Assembly: GCA_964521105.1 (NCBI GenBank)
Contig: CAZFPO010000011.1
Coordinates: 1-51,903, forward strand
Direction: 5' to 3'
Origin: JAQUGA01 sp964521105
GTDB lineage: Bacteria; Bacteroidota; Bacteroidia; Bacteroidales; WCHB1-69
Length of the DNA: 51,903 bases
Program-made: the position numbers and the translations under genes
The notes under the pieces: generated by a model
Told to the model about the DNA's origin: nothing
Databases searched by the model: none
Seen by the model: only the letters and a program-made list of their open reading frames with translations
Part shown: piece after piece, positions 16,549 to 27,243 of the stretch
How positions within the stretch are numbered: the first letter of the stretch is position 1
How the letters are laid out: each line of letters starts with the position of its first letter

Positions 16549-18009
16549 ATGAAAAACTCAATCGATATCCGTTTATCAAATATCGACGAAGCTTTACCAG
16601 AATGGTTTACTGAAGAGGAAAAAGCAAAATGCAAAACCCTGTTTTTAAAAAAGTTATCTAAAGTAGCTCATTCTTTTTATGGTGGTAAAATTCAAACGGT
16701 ACCCAAAGCCCCTGTGCCAGGTTTTAATTGGTTTAACGTTTGGTATACACCGGGTGTTTCGTCTATTTCAACAGGAATTAGAGATAATAACGAGTTTTCT
16801 TATTCAACGAGTAACCGAGGTAACTTAGTAGCTGTAGTTAGTGATTCTACTCGAGTTTTAGGCGATGGCGATTGTACACCTGCTGGCGGATTAGGGGTTA
16901 TGGAGGGAAAAGCTTTTTTAATGAAATATTTGGGCGGTGTTGATGGGGTTGCTCTATGTATAGATAGCAAAAATAATAAAGGCGAAAACGACCCCGATAA
17001 AATAATTGATTTTGTTAAAATGGTTCAACATAGCTTTGGAGCTATTAATCTTGAAGACATTTCGCAACCAAATTGTTATAAAGTTTTAGATGTTCTTCGT
17101 GAAGAATGCGAAATACCTGTTTGGCACGATGACGCCCAAGGTACTGCTTGTGTTACATTAGCAGGATTGATAAATGCTCTAAAATTAGCCAATAAAAAAA
17201 TTGGAGACATTAAAGTAGTTTTGTATGGAGCAGGAGCGTCAAACACTACGATTGCTCGTTTACTTATGATTGAAGGAGTTGACCCTTTAAAGATGATAGT
17301 TTTTGATAATCAAGGAACACTGCATAAAAATCGTAAAGATATTGAAATTGATACTCGATTATATTTAAAATGGGATTTGTGTAAAAAAACTAACCCGAAT
17401 TTAATCGAAACGCACGAAGAAGCTTTTGATAATGCAGATGTTTTAATCGCATTATCTGCTCCAGGTCCAGACATTATTAAGCCCGAATGGATAAGTAAAA
17501 TGGCTCCAAAAGCAATTGTTTTTACTTGCGCTAACCCTGTTCCAGAAATTTATCCTCATGCTGCTAAACAAGCAGGTGCTTATATTGTAGCCACCGGCAG
17601 AGGCGATTTCCCTAATCAGGTTAATAATTCCATCGGTTTTCCGGGTATTTTAAAAGGTACTTTAATTGTTAGGGCAACAAAAATAACCGACAATATGGCT
17701 ATTGCAGCAGCTCACTCCCTAGCAAAATATGCCGAAAAACGTGGAATTAACCCCGAAAATATTGTTCCAACAATGGACGAAGCCGATGTTTTTCCGCACG
17801 AAGCCGCTGATGTTGCCATGCAAGCTATTGCCGATGGGGTGGCTCGTGTGAAAATGAGTCGGCAAGAAGTATATGAAATCGCTAAAAAAGATATTTTGCA
17901 TGCTCGAAATATGACACAAGAGCTAATTAACAGTGGTTTTATTGAACAACCACCCATTGAAATGATTCAAAATGCAATGGAGTGGGCAATTAATCAAATA
18001 AAAAAATAA
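16549..18009 (+). CDS. Malic enzyme (malate dehydrogenase, oxaloacetate-decarboxylating)
   Basis: Malic enzyme converts malate to pyruvate and CO2 with reduction of NAD(P)+. The 486-aa product contains the catalytic YTPGV (Tyr66), VMEGKA (Lys121), NLEDIS and HDDAQGTA metal-binding blocks, and a Rossmann GAGASN motif. One block departs from the family: DGDCTPAGGLG (106-116) stands where bacterial malic enzymes usually have LGNIGP and a few more residues. It lacks the C-terminal phosphotransacetylase-like domain of MaeB-type proteins. It begins the plus-strand run malic enzyme-ruvA-sprA; the ruvA start is one base after its stop. This order recurs in Bacteroidota. Cofactor preference cannot be read from the sequence. 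Confidence 0.88.
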   Translation: MKNSIDIRLSNIDEALPEWFTEEEKAKCKTLFLKKLSKVAHSFYGGKIQTVPKAPVPGFNWFNVWYTPGVSSISTGIRDNNEFSYSTSNRGNLVAVVSDSTRVLGDGDCTPAGGLGVMEGKAFLMKYLGGVDGVALCIDSKNNKGENDPDKIIDFVKMVQHSFGAINLEDISQPNCYKVLDVLREECEIPVWHDDAQGTACVTLAGLINALKLANKKIGDIKVVLYGAGASNTTIARLLMIEGVDPLKMIVFDNQGTLHKNRKDIEIDTRLYLKWDLCKKTNPNLIETHEEAFDNADVLIALSAPGPDIIKPEWISKMAPKAIVFTCANPVPEIYPHAAKQAGAYIVATGRGDFPNQVNNSIGFPGILKGTLIVRATKITDNMAIAAAHSLAKYAEKRGINPENIVPTMDEADVFPHEAADVAMQAIADGVARVKMSRQEVYEIAKKDILHARNMTQELINSGFIEQPPIEMIQNAMEWAINQIKK

Positions 18010-18010
18010 A

Positions 18011-18595
18011 ATGATAGATTTTATCGAAGGAGTAGTAATTGAAAAATCGCCAACTCATATTGTGGTGCAATGTGGAGGAGTTGGTTATTATAGTAATATT
18101 TCGTTGCATTCTTACACTCAGTTACCCGATGTAGGTAAGCAATGTAAAGTTTATATTCATCAAGTTATACGTGAAGATGCTCACCTATTTTATGGCTTCT
18201 TTTCTCAAACCGAACGAAATGTGTTTCGCCAGTTAATTAGTGTAAATGGAATAGGCTCTAATACTGCCAGAATGATGTTATCCTCACTTTCGCCAAAAGA
18301 ACTGGTTGAAGCTATTGTTAATCAAAATGTTTCTCTTTTGCAATCAATTAAGGGAATTGGTGCTAAAACAGCTCAACGTGTCGTTATTGAACTGAAAGAT
18401 AAGGTAGATAAAAATATTGAAGCCGGAAATATTTTTGTAGGTGTACACAATACAAACAAAGAACAAGCGTTAACTGCATTAGTCCATTTAGGATTTTCAA
18501 AACCCACTTCCGACGCAGCCCTCAATAAAATATTGAAAATTGATGGCTCATTGGGAGTTGAAGATTTGATTAAACAAGCTCTTAAAATGTTGTAA
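18011..18595 (+). CDS. ruvA: Holliday junction branch migration protein RuvA
   Basis: RuvA binds four-way DNA junctions as a tetramer and loads the RuvB motor. The 194-aa product has the N-terminal OB fold (IDFIEGVVIEKSPTHIVV to VIREDAHLFYGF, 1-62), two helix-hairpin-helix motifs (VNGIGSNTAR and IKGIGAKTAQR, about 77-125), a short linker, and the C-terminal RuvB-binding domain (EQALTALVHLGFSKPTSDAAL). Length is normal. It starts one base after the malic enzyme stop and ends 27 bases before sprA, so the three are likely transcribed together. ruvB and ruvC are not in the window. Confidence 0.96.
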   Translation: MIDFIEGVVIEKSPTHIVVQCGGVGYYSNISLHSYTQLPDVGKQCKVYIHQVIREDAHLFYGFFSQTERNVFRQLISVNGIGSNTARMMLSSLSPKELVEAIVNQNVSLLQSIKGIGAKTAQRVVIELKDKVDKNIEAGNIFVGVHNTNKEQALTALVHLGFSKPTSDAALNKILKIDGSLGVEDLIKQALKML

Positions 18596-18622
18596 TAAAT
18601 TGTAACTCAAAATCTAAATAAA

Positions 18623-21600
18623 TTGGAAAAATACTTGAAATATATACTTGCACCGATTCTATTATCGTACGCTTTATCAATTTCTATTAAAACAGCTCCT
18701 ATTTCAAGCCTTAATTCGGATACTTATTTTCCTCAACCTAAAGTTGGTTTTATACCAAACCCAACCGATACCGGAAAAGGAGTAATTTTACAATACCCCA
18801 TTCCCGATGACCCCAATCATCCAATGTATTTGAATAATCCCAATAATCAAACTACTGATGTAGTTTACGACCCAACTACAAATCAGTACATAATTCAAAA
18901 GAAAATAGGCGGACGCCCATACGGACCTCCCCAAATTATGAGTTTTGACGAATACAAACAATACGATATTGACCAAGGATTAAAAAAATATTGGAACGAA
19001 CGTGCCGCAACGACAAATCAAGGTAGCACGGGCGGTTTGATTCCTCAACTTAAAATTGGGGGTGAAGTTTTTGAAACCATTTTTGGGAGCAACGTAATTG
19101 ATATTCGCCCTTCGGGCTCTGCTGAGCTTATTTTTGGAGTGATACATAATCGTCGCGATGACCCAGCTTTAGATATTAAACAACGCCGTAATACGAACTT
19201 TAATTTCGACGAAAAAATTCAAATGAGTGTGTTAGCAAAAGTTGGCGATAAAATTGAGTTTAAAACAAATTACAATACCGAAGCAACTTTTGAATTTGAA
19301 AATAAGCTTAAACTTAAATACGAAGGCAAAGAAGACGATATTATTAAATTAATCGAAGCGGGTGATGTTACTTTACCACTCAACTCTACCTTAATTCAGG
19401 GTAGCCAAAGTCTTTTTGGGATTAAAACTCAACTGCAATTCGGGAAAACATATGTAACTGCTGTTTATTCTGAACAAAAAGGAGAAACTCAAAATATTTC
19501 CGTTTCGGGAGGTGCCCAAACCAATAAGTTTAACTTTAAAGCCGACATGTACGAGGAAAACAAACACTTTTTTATTTCTCAGTTTTTTCGCGATAATTAC
19601 AACGCTTATTTAAAAGATTTACCGCTTGTTTCTTCTCCAATCAACATTACCAAAATCGAAGTTTGGCGTACTAATATTGGAGCAGCTACTCAAGAAAATC
19701 GGAACGTAATTGCATTTACCGATTTAGGTGAATTTAATCCTCGAAACCCTTTAATTTCTCAAACACCTGGTGTAATTAATGTGCCTAATAATTTTGTAAA
19801 TAATCTTCTTACAAATCCTCAGCTAGATACTTCTCGAATTAGAGATATAAATACTGTTGGCGAATATCTTAGAACTTATTTGGGCGGTTTTGTTTCGGGA
19901 GTCGATTTTGAAAAAGTAGAAAGTGCTCGTAAACTTCAACCCAGCGAATTTACGTTTAATTCAAAACTTGGTTTTATTTCGTTAAATTCTTCTCTTAATC
20001 AAGACCAAGTGCTTGCTGTTGCTTTTCAATTTACTATTGTTGGCGACACTACCGTTTATCAAGTGGGAGAATTCTCCAATGAAGTAAATCCACCACGTAA
20101 CTTAATTTTGAAATTGTTAAAAAGTTCCTCACTTAATACTAAGAGCCCTTTATGGAATTTAATGATGAAGAATGTTTATTCGCTCAATGCATTCCAAATT
20201 AATGCTCAAGATTTCCGACTAAACATTTTATATAATGGTGATGAGGGCGGAATACCTACCGGTTTTTTTACTGATGGTCCTCAAAAAGGAATTCCTCTTA
20301 TCCGACTAATGGGATTGGATAAAATTAATTTTCAAGGAGACCCATTTCCCGATGGTGTATTCGACTTTATTAACAATGCAGCTACACAAGGTGGTACCAT
20401 TCAAGCCTCAAACGGACGTGTTTATTTTCCAGTGATTGAACCTTTTGGAAAGGATTTGCGATTGGTAATTGGCGATTCGGTTTGGGCAAATCGTTATGCC
20501 TTCGATTCGTTGTACACTCTCACAAAACAGCAGGCTCAACAATACCCCGACAGAAATAAATTCTATCTCGAAGGAATGTATAAATCACAAGCAGGTGCCG
20601 AAATATCATTAAATGCCATGAATGTCCCTCAGGGGTCGGTTAAAGTTACGGCTGGTGGAATTAAATTAACCGAAAATGTCGATTATACTGTCGATTACAC
20701 TCTGGGTCGTGTGAAAATTATTAACGAGGGAATTTTAAACTCGGGAACTCCAATAAATATTTCGCTCGAAAGCCAGTCTACTTTCAACATCCAAACAAAA
20801 CGAATGATGGGACTCCATATAAATCATGTTTTTAATAAAGATTTTAATATTGGAGCTACCATTTTAAATTTGCGAGAAAGACCTCTTACTCAAAAAATTA
20901 ATTACGGTGATGAACCCATAAACAATACTATTTGGGGAATGAATCTTTCGTATAAAACTCAGTCTCGTTTAATTACAAAATTAATTGACAAACTTCCATT
21001 TTACAGTACTAAAGCCGAATCTCAAATTACTTTCGATGGTGAATTTGCTCATTTTATTCCTGGGCATTCAAGTGCAATTGGTAAAACTGGTACAACTTAC
21101 ATTGACGATTTTGAGGGATCTAAATCGTCGATTGACTTAAAAAATATTGGTTCTTGGTTTTTGGCTTCGACTCCTCAAGGACAAACCGAACCCCAAAATT
21201 GGCCCGAAGCTGCTCCTGGTACTCAGCTTAAATATGGGTTTAATCGTGCTCGCTTAGCTTGGTATATAATCGACCCCATTTTTTATCGAGACAATAGTGC
21301 TACTCCTTCAAATATTACAAAAGAAGACTTGTCTAAACCTTATGCTCGCGAAGTACTTGAAACCGAAGTTTTCCCAAATAAAGAAAATCCAACAAATCAG
21401 GTTACCAATTTAGCCGTTTTAAATTTGGCTTTTTATCCGAACGAACGTGGTCCATACAATTATGATGTTGACCCTGTTCCTGGCATTTCGTATGGGTTAA
21501 ATCCCGATGGAACATTAGCAAATCCTTCTTCGCGTTGGGGTGGAATTATGCGTAAAATTGAATCCTCCGATTTTGATGCTACCAATATTGAGTACATTGA

Positions 21601-24600
21601 ATTTTGGATGATGGATCCATTTATTGAAAATCCGAACCATTCGGGTGGTAAATTTTATATTCATTTAGGAGATGTGTCCGAAGATATTCTTCGCGATGGA
21701 AGAAAAAGCTTTGAAAATGGATTACCAACTTCTAACGCTGTCGAAAATGTCGATTCTACTATTTGGGGAATTGTTCCAAAACTTCAAGCCTTGGTAAATG
21801 CGTTCGATAATAATCCCGAAGCTCGACAATATCAAGACGTTGGATACGATGGATTAAGCGATGCAAACGAAATATCCTTTTTCCAAGGAAACTATTTAAA
21901 TAAAATTGCTAGCAGCCCTTCTTTGGGTAGTAGTTCCGTTGCATACACAAATGCAACCACCGACCCTTCGGCCGATAATTATCACTATTTTAGAGGTGCC
22001 GACTATGATACTCAAAACAAGAAAATTTTAGAACGATACAAATCTTTTAATAATCCTGAAGGCAATTCACCAACTGATGCTCAAAATCCCGAGAATTATC
22101 CAACTATGGCTACCAGTCTTCCTAATGTCGAAGATATTAATCGCGACAATACGCTGAGTGAAGACGAAAGATATTATCAATATTTAATTGAACTCAATCC
22201 AACAAAAATGAATATTGGTGAAAATTCAATTTCCGATATTTATACCACTTCTGTTCGTTTACCAAACGGTACCACTACCGATGTGAAATGGTACCAATTT
22301 AAAGTGCCAATTCGTGAACCTCAAAAAACTATTGGCGATATTCAAGGGTTCAACTCTATTCGCTTTATACGTTTAGTTTTAAAAGATTTCTCCGAACCAA
22401 TTATTTGTCGTATGGGAACTTTTGAACTTGTTAGAGGTGAATGGAGAAAATATTACAAAAATTTACTTACTAACGGAAATTATGTTCCTGGTGGCGACGA
22501 CCAAACATCATTTAATGTATCTACTGTAAACATCGAAGAAAATGGTAAACGAGTTCCAATTCCTTATGTTTTACCTCCCGGAATTACTCGCGAACAAGGT
22601 TATAGTAGCAATTATATGTATAAATTAAACGAACAGTCGTTGTCGTTAAGAATATCAAACTTATTAGATGGCGATGCTCGAGCAATTTATAAAACAACTA
22701 CTTTCGATTTTCGACAATTTAAGTATTTACGAATGTATATACATGCCGAAAAACTCCGCGAATCGGATATCCTTCGTAATGGCGATTTAAATGTTTTTAT
22801 TCGTTTGGGTTCCGACTTTACCGAAAACTATTACGAATATGAACTACCTGTTAGTATTACCGATTGGTATACTTCTGCCGAACAAGCCAATCTGATTTGG
22901 TTAGAGGGGAATGACATGAACATAGAATTGCAGAAATTAGTTGATGCAAAACAAAAACGTAATACAAATATTCGAAATGGAATTTCATACAGTATAAATA
23001 ATCCATATTCCGAATTTGATGGAAAAAATAAAATAACCGTTGTTGGAGCTCCAAGTATTAGCGATGTTCGAGTAATTATGATTGGCGTTAGAAATCCTCG
23101 AAAAGGAACTCTAGCTGATATCGATGATATGTTGCCAAAATCAGCCGAAATTTGGGTGAACGAACTCCGTTTAACCGATTTTGATTCAAAATCGGGCTGG
23201 GCTGCTACTGGTCGTTTACGTGCAACACTTGCCGATTTAGGCGATTTCTCAATAGCTGGAACAACTTCTACTCCAGGTTTTGCTTCCATCGAAAAGAAAA
23301 TTAACGAACGCCAAAAAGAATATATTAACTCCTACGATATTGCTACAAATATTGAAATTGGAAAATTTTTCCCTCAAAAATGGCAAGTTAAAATTCCGAT
23401 GCACATCGATTATTCCAGAATTGTTAGTACTCCCGAATTTAATCCACTTAATCCCGATACAAGATTAAAATCAGACCTTGAAACATACGAAACTAAAGAA
23501 CAAAGAGATTCGGTTAAAAGCATTACCCAAGACCTCACCGAACGCAAAAATATTAACTTTATGAATATGCGTAAGGATAGGAGCGGAACAGGCAAAGCTC
23601 ATGTATACGACATCGAAAATTTTGACTTTACCTATTCTTATTCCGAAACCAAACAACGAAATATTGACATAGAATATGATGTTAAGAAAATTTATCGCGG
23701 TGGTTTAGGGTATAATTTTACTGCAAATCCTAAAAATTATCGACCTTTTTCAAAAATCGGTTTTATTAATAAAACAAAAAGTTTAGCCTTAATTCGCGAT
23801 TTTAACTTCTTCCTTTATCCCAAAATGCTAAGCTTCCGTTCGGATATAAACCGACAATATAACGAAAATAAACTGCGAAATAAAAGTGCTGGTTTAATTA
23901 TTATCGAACCTACTTTTATGAAAACTTTCGATTGGAATAGAACATACACGGTTCGTTTTGACATTACTCAGGGGTTAAAATTAGATTATCAGGCTAACGC
24001 AGTTGCACGTGTTGATGAGCCACAAGGTCAAATTGATACCAAAGAAAAACGAGATACAATTTGGAATCATGTACTCGAAGCAGGTCGGATGAATAATTTT
24101 AATCATACAATTAATGTTAATTATCAGCTTCCAATTAATAAAATCCCAATTTTAAACTGGATAACTTCAAGTGCTAGATATACGGGTACTTTTAAATGGG
24201 ATGCTCCGCCTTTGTCTTTGCAAGCTCGAATGGGAAATGTTATCGAAAACTCAAACACAAAGCAACTTAACGTTAATTTTAACATGATTACGTTATACAA
24301 TAAAATTCCATATTTAAAAAAACTTAATCAACCTGCACCACGTAATCGAAATCAAACCCGTCCAACTGTTCCTGCAAATAATCGTACAAATCCTAACCAG
24401 CCCGAAACCGAAGCAAACGACACCGCTAATCCTAAACCAAGTATAGCTAAACTAATTTTGGATAATTCACTTAAATTCCTGATGATGGTTAAAAGTGCCT
24501 CGTTTAGCTATACCGAAGGACAAGGAACGATGTTGCCAGGTTTTATTCACACTCCCTTATATTTTGGCAATAATATTAGTCAACAGGCTCCAGGTTGGGG

Positions 24601-25819
24601 TTTTGTTACAGGTTATCAAACCGATATTACTCAAACTGCAACCCTAAAAGAATGGATTACAAAAGATACTGTCTTCAATAATCCATACATGATGAAATAC
24701 AACCAAAATATTAATGCTCGAACAACCATTGAACCCTTCAAAGATTTCAAAATTGATATTACGGCAACTCGTACATATACCGAAAATCAAACAGCATATA
24801 TTAAAGCAAATTCCGAAGGAAAATATGGAACTTATGCTTCTCAAACATCTGGAAGTTTCAATATTACATATTTTGCTTTTAACACCGCTTTTATTAAAGA
24901 CCAAGCTAATTATTCAAATAGTAATTTCGAAAATTTAAAAACTTATCGACTCGAAATTGCAAAAAGATTAGCTCTCCTCAATAGAAATTCGGTAGGAATT
25001 GATCCCGCAACTGGATTCCCTGATGGCTATGGTCCAAATTCTCAAGATGTTTTAATCCCTGCATTCTTAGCTGCTTATGCTGGAGTTTCACCAGCAAATG
25101 TTGGTTTAAATACATTTCCAGCCATTCCAATGCCTAACTGGCGACTTACCTATACTGGCTTGTCTAAATTAAAATTATTTTCTTCATTTGTTCAAACTCT
25201 TTCTGTGTCTAATGCATATACATGTATTTATGCAGTAAACTCATTTAATACTAATGTAAATTATCACGCCGATCAAGATGGTTTGCAATATGTTCGTGAT
25301 GCATTACATAATTTTATACCTCAAAAAGAAATTGCTCAGGTATCAATAAATGAACAGTTTAGCCCTTTAATAAATTTTGATGCTACCCTTAAAAATAGCA
25401 TGATGGCTAAAATTGAATTTAAAAAGAGTCGTAATCTATCCTTGAGTTTTGCTAATAGTCAATTAACCGAAATTTCAAGCAATGAAATGATTTTTGGATT
25501 GGGTTATAGATTTAAAGATATCACTATGGTATTTAATTTTAGTGGTGTAAAAACTAAAACTAAAAGCGATTTAAATGTTAAGGTCGACTTATCTATTCGT
25601 GATAATCGCACTACTTTGCGAAAAATTATTGAAAATGTTAATCAAATTTCTACTGGACAACGTGTAGTAACCATCAATTTTTCAGCCGATTATCAGTTAA
25701 GCCAAAAGTTTACTATCAGAGCTTTTTACGACCATATAATGAACAAACCGCACGTATCTAATCAATTCCCAAGTAGCAATATTAACAGTGGTATAAGTGT
25801 TAGATTTACGCTGAATTAA
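18623..25819 (+). CDS. sprA: T9SS outer-membrane translocon protein SprA/Sov
   Basis: SprA is the very large outer-membrane barrel through which T9SS cargo leaves the periplasm. The 2398-aa product has an N-terminal signal (KYLKYILAPILLSYALSI), SprA-type repeats in the first 1000 residues, blocks such as TYIDDFEGSKSSIDLKNIGSW and AEIWVNELRLTDF, a Pro/Asn-rich insert (about 1910-1940), and a C-terminal strand ending SGISVRFTLN. The initiation codon appears to be TTG at 18623: an in-frame stop lies at 18596, no ATG occurs between, and the next Met is beyond the signal peptide. The neighbours (malic enzyme, ruvA) match the order seen in other Bacteroidota. It would export the cargo encoded at 94-1362 and 29880-43494. 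Confidence 0.96.
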   Translation: MEKYLKYILAPILLSYALSISIKTAPISSLNSDTYFPQPKVGFIPNPTDTGKGVILQYPIPDDPNHPMYLNNPNNQTTDVVYDPTTNQYIIQKKIGGRPYGPPQIMSFDEYKQYDIDQGLKKYWNERAATTNQGSTGGLIPQLKIGGEVFETIFGSNVIDIRPSGSAELIFGVIHNRRDDPALDIKQRRNTNFNFDEKIQMSVLAKVGDKIEFKTNYNTEATFEFENKLKLKYEGKEDDIIKLIEAGDVTLPLNSTLIQGSQSLFGIKTQLQFGKTYVTAVYSEQKGETQNISVSGGAQTNKFNFKADMYEENKHFFISQFFRDNYNAYLKDLPLVSSPINITKIEVWRTNIGAATQENRNVIAFTDLGEFNPRNPLISQTPGVINVPNNFVNNLLTNPQLDTSRIRDINTVGEYLRTYLGGFVSGVDFEKVESARKLQPSEFTFNSKLGFISLNSSLNQDQVLAVAFQFTIVGDTTVYQVGEFSNEVNPPRNLILKLLKSSSLNTKSPLWNLMMKNVYSLNAFQINAQDFRLNILYNGDEGGIPTGFFTDGPQKGIPLIRLMGLDKINFQGDPFPDGVFDFINNAATQGGTIQASNGRVYFPVIEPFGKDLRLVIGDSVWANRYAFDSLYTLTKQQAQQYPDRNKFYLEGMYKSQAGAEISLNAMNVPQGSVKVTAGGIKLTENVDYTVDYTLGRVKIINEGILNSGTPINISLESQSTFNIQTKRMMGLHINHVFNKDFNIGATILNLRERPLTQKINYGDEPINNTIWGMNLSYKTQSRLITKLIDKLPFYSTKAESQITFDGEFAHFIPGHSSAIGKTGTTYIDDFEGSKSSIDLKNIGSWFLASTPQGQTEPQNWPEAAPGTQLKYGFNRARLAWYIIDPIFYRDNSATPSNITKEDLSKPYAREVLETEVFPNKENPTNQVTNLAVLNLAFYPNERGPYNYDVDPVPGISYGLNPDGTLANPSSRWGGIMRKIESSDFDATNIEYIEFWMMDPFIENPNHSGGKFYIHLGDVSEDILRDGRKSFENGLPTSNAVENVDSTIWGIVPKLQALVNAFDNNPEARQYQDVGYDGLSDANEISFFQGNYLNKIASSPSLGSSSVAYTNATTDPSADNYHYFRGADYDTQNKKILERYKSFNNPEGNSPTDAQNPENYPTMATSLPNVEDINRDNTLSEDERYYQYLIELNPTKMNIGENSISDIYTTSVRLPNGTTTDVKWYQFKVPIREPQKTIGDIQGFNSIRFIRLVLKDFSEPIICRMGTFELVRGEWRKYYKNLLTNGNYVPGGDDQTSFNVSTVNIEENGKRVPIPYVLPPGITREQGYSSNYMYKLNEQSLSLRISNLLDGDARAIYKTTTFDFRQFKYLRMYIHAEKLRESDILRNGDLNVFIRLGSDFTENYYEYELPVSITDWYTSAEQANLIWLEGNDMNIELQKLVDAKQKRNTNIRNGISYSINNPYSEFDGKNKITVVGAPSISDVRVIMIGVRNPRKGTLADIDDMLPKSAEIWVNELRLTDFDSKSGWAATGRLRATLADLGDFSIAGTTSTPGFASIEKKINERQKEYINSYDIATNIEIGKFFPQKWQVKIPMHIDYSRIVSTPEFNPLNPDTRLKSDLETYETKEQRDSVKSITQDLTERKNINFMNMRKDRSGTGKAHVYDIENFDFTYSYSETKQRNIDIEYDVKKIYRGGLGYNFTANPKNYRPFSKIGFINKTKSLALIRDFNFFLYPKMLSFRSDINRQYNENKLRNKSAGLIIIEPTFMKTFDWNRTYTVRFDITQGLKLDYQANAVARVDEPQGQIDTKEKRDTIWNHVLEAGRMNNFNHTINVNYQLPINKIPILNWITSSARYTGTFKWDAPPLSLQARMGNVIENSNTKQLNVNFNMITLYNKIPYLKKLNQPAPRNRNQTRPTVPANNRTNPNQPETEANDTANPKPSIAKLILDNSLKFLMMVKSASFSYTEGQGTMLPGFIHTPLYFGNNISQQAPGWGFVTGYQTDITQTATLKEWITKDTVFNNPYMMKYNQNINARTTIEPFKDFKIDITATRTYTENQTAYIKANSEGKYGTYASQTSGSFNITYFAFNTAFIKDQANYSNSNFENLKTYRLEIAKRLALLNRNSVGIDPATGFPDGYGPNSQDVLIPAFLAAYAGVSPANVGLNTFPAIPMPNWRLTYTGLSKLKLFSSFVQTLSVSNAYTCIYAVNSFNTNVNYHADQDGLQYVRDALHNFIPQKEIAQVSINEQFSPLINFDATLKNSMMAKIEFKKSRNLSLSFANSQLTEISSNEMIFGLGYRFKDITMVFNFSGVKTKTKSDLNVKVDLSIRDNRTTLRKIIENVNQISTGQRVVTINFSADYQLSQKFTIRAFYDHIMNKPHVSNQFPSSNINSGISVRFTLN

Positions 25820-25883
25820 TAGGTAGTTCAAAACATTTGACAGTGATTGTTTGTTGTATCCTTTGAATATTTAAAATTAATTC

Positions 25884-27107
25884 ATGAGTAAGGGAAGAGA
25901 TAAAAAACCGCATATTGGAATTTTTGGAAGACGTAATAATGGAAAGAGTTCGTTCATTAATGCCCTATCAAATCAAGATACCGCAATTGTTTCGGACGTG
26001 GCAGGAACAACTACCGATCCAGTAAAAAAATCAATGGAGATTCATGGAATTGGTCCATTAGTAATTATTGATACTGCTGGCATAGATGATATTGGTGAAT
26101 TAGGTTTAAAGCGAATAAATAAAACACTGGAAGTTTTAAAAATTATCGATTTTGGTATTTTGCTTATTGCTGAAAATCGTTTTGATCAAACGGAGTTAAA
26201 TATTATAGCAAATTTCAAAAAATACGATATTCCTTGGATTTGTATTCATAATAAATCGGATATTGAAGTGGCTAATGAATCGACAATTAAGCGATTTAAA
26301 GAACTTAATACAGATGTCATTGATTTTAGTGCTGTTACTAAAGATAAACTTGAAAAGGTAATTTCTTTGATTAGAAAAAATTTGCCCGAATCGGCTTATA
26401 AATCAAACTCTTTAATTGGCGATTTAATTTCTTATGGCGATGTGGTAATGCTTATTACTCCAATTGATGTAGAAGCACCCGAAGGAAGATTGATTTTACC
26501 ACAAGTTCAATTAATCCGTGATATCTTAGATAATGATGCTATTGCTGTTGTAGTAAAAGAGCGTGAAGTAGATGCTTATATTCGTAAAATGAATCCAAAG
26601 CCTGCATTAGTTGTTTGTGATAGTCAAGTTTTTTTAAAGGCAGATGCTTCAATTCCTAAAGATATTCCGTTAACCAGTTTCTCTATAGTATTAGCTCGAC
26701 AAAAGGGCGATTTTGAGCATTATATGCAAGGAACTCCCTATTTGTCAAAATTGCAAAATGGCGATCATGTTCTTTTGCTTGAATCATGCACTCATCACGT
26801 TTCGTGTGAAGATATTGGAAGAATTAAAATTCCTAGATGGTTAAATAATTTTACTGGAAAAAAATTAGAATATTCCTTTGTCGCTGGCTTAGATCAAATT
26901 AATGACATTACCAAATATGCAATGGTAATTCAGTGTGGTGGTTGTATGGTAACCCGCAAACAGCTTATTAATCGTTTAAAACCTGCTATTGAAAAAGGTA
27001 TTCCTGTTACAAATTATGGTATGGCTATCGCCTACGTTCATGGAATATATAACAGAGCTATCGCACCATTTCAAAAAAAATTAAATACTTCGGACGATTA
27101 TTTATAA
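25884..27107 (+). CDS. hydF: [FeFe]-hydrogenase H-cluster maturation GTPase HydF
   Basis: HydF is the scaffold on which the diiron subcluster of [FeFe]-hydrogenase is built by HydE and HydG before transfer to HydA. The 407-aa product has a GTPase domain (P-loop GRRNNGKSS 15-23, DTAGIDD, NKSD), a dimerisation domain, and a C-terminal 4Fe-4S region with CTHH and, 45 residues on, QCGGCM. The family consensus there is HCxxC; a glutamine replaces the histidine. HydE, HydG and hydrogenase genes are not in the window, so the set is dispersed. The start at 25884 gives a normal N-terminus. It sits 64 bases after sprA and may read through from it. Confidence 0.94.
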   Translation: MSKGRDKKPHIGIFGRRNNGKSSFINALSNQDTAIVSDVAGTTTDPVKKSMEIHGIGPLVIIDTAGIDDIGELGLKRINKTLEVLKIIDFGILLIAENRFDQTELNIIANFKKYDIPWICIHNKSDIEVANESTIKRFKELNTDVIDFSAVTKDKLEKVISLIRKNLPESAYKSNSLIGDLISYGDVVMLITPIDVEAPEGRLILPQVQLIRDILDNDAIAVVVKEREVDAYIRKMNPKPALVVCDSQVFLKADASIPKDIPLTSFSIVLARQKGDFEHYMQGTPYLSKLQNGDHVLLLESCTHHVSCEDIGRIKIPRWLNNFTGKKLEYSFVAGLDQINDITKYAMVIQCGGCMVTRKQLINRLKPAIEKGIPVTNYGMAIAYVHGIYNRAIAPFQKKLNTSDDYL

Positions 27108-27243
27108 AAAGTTAATTCCATTTTTTATTTAATATTGATATTGGTACAACTTTTGCAATTTTTTTTTGTCTATTTAATTGATTTTCAAAAAAACTATCGT
27201 AAATTTGTAAATCAAGAGTATTAAAAATTTAAAATAAAATATT

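Noticed and set aside
22831..23289. 152-codon frame on the minus strand within sprA
   Set aside because: Lies wholly inside the sprA gene, shows no domain, and codon pattern mirrors the plus-strand gene.
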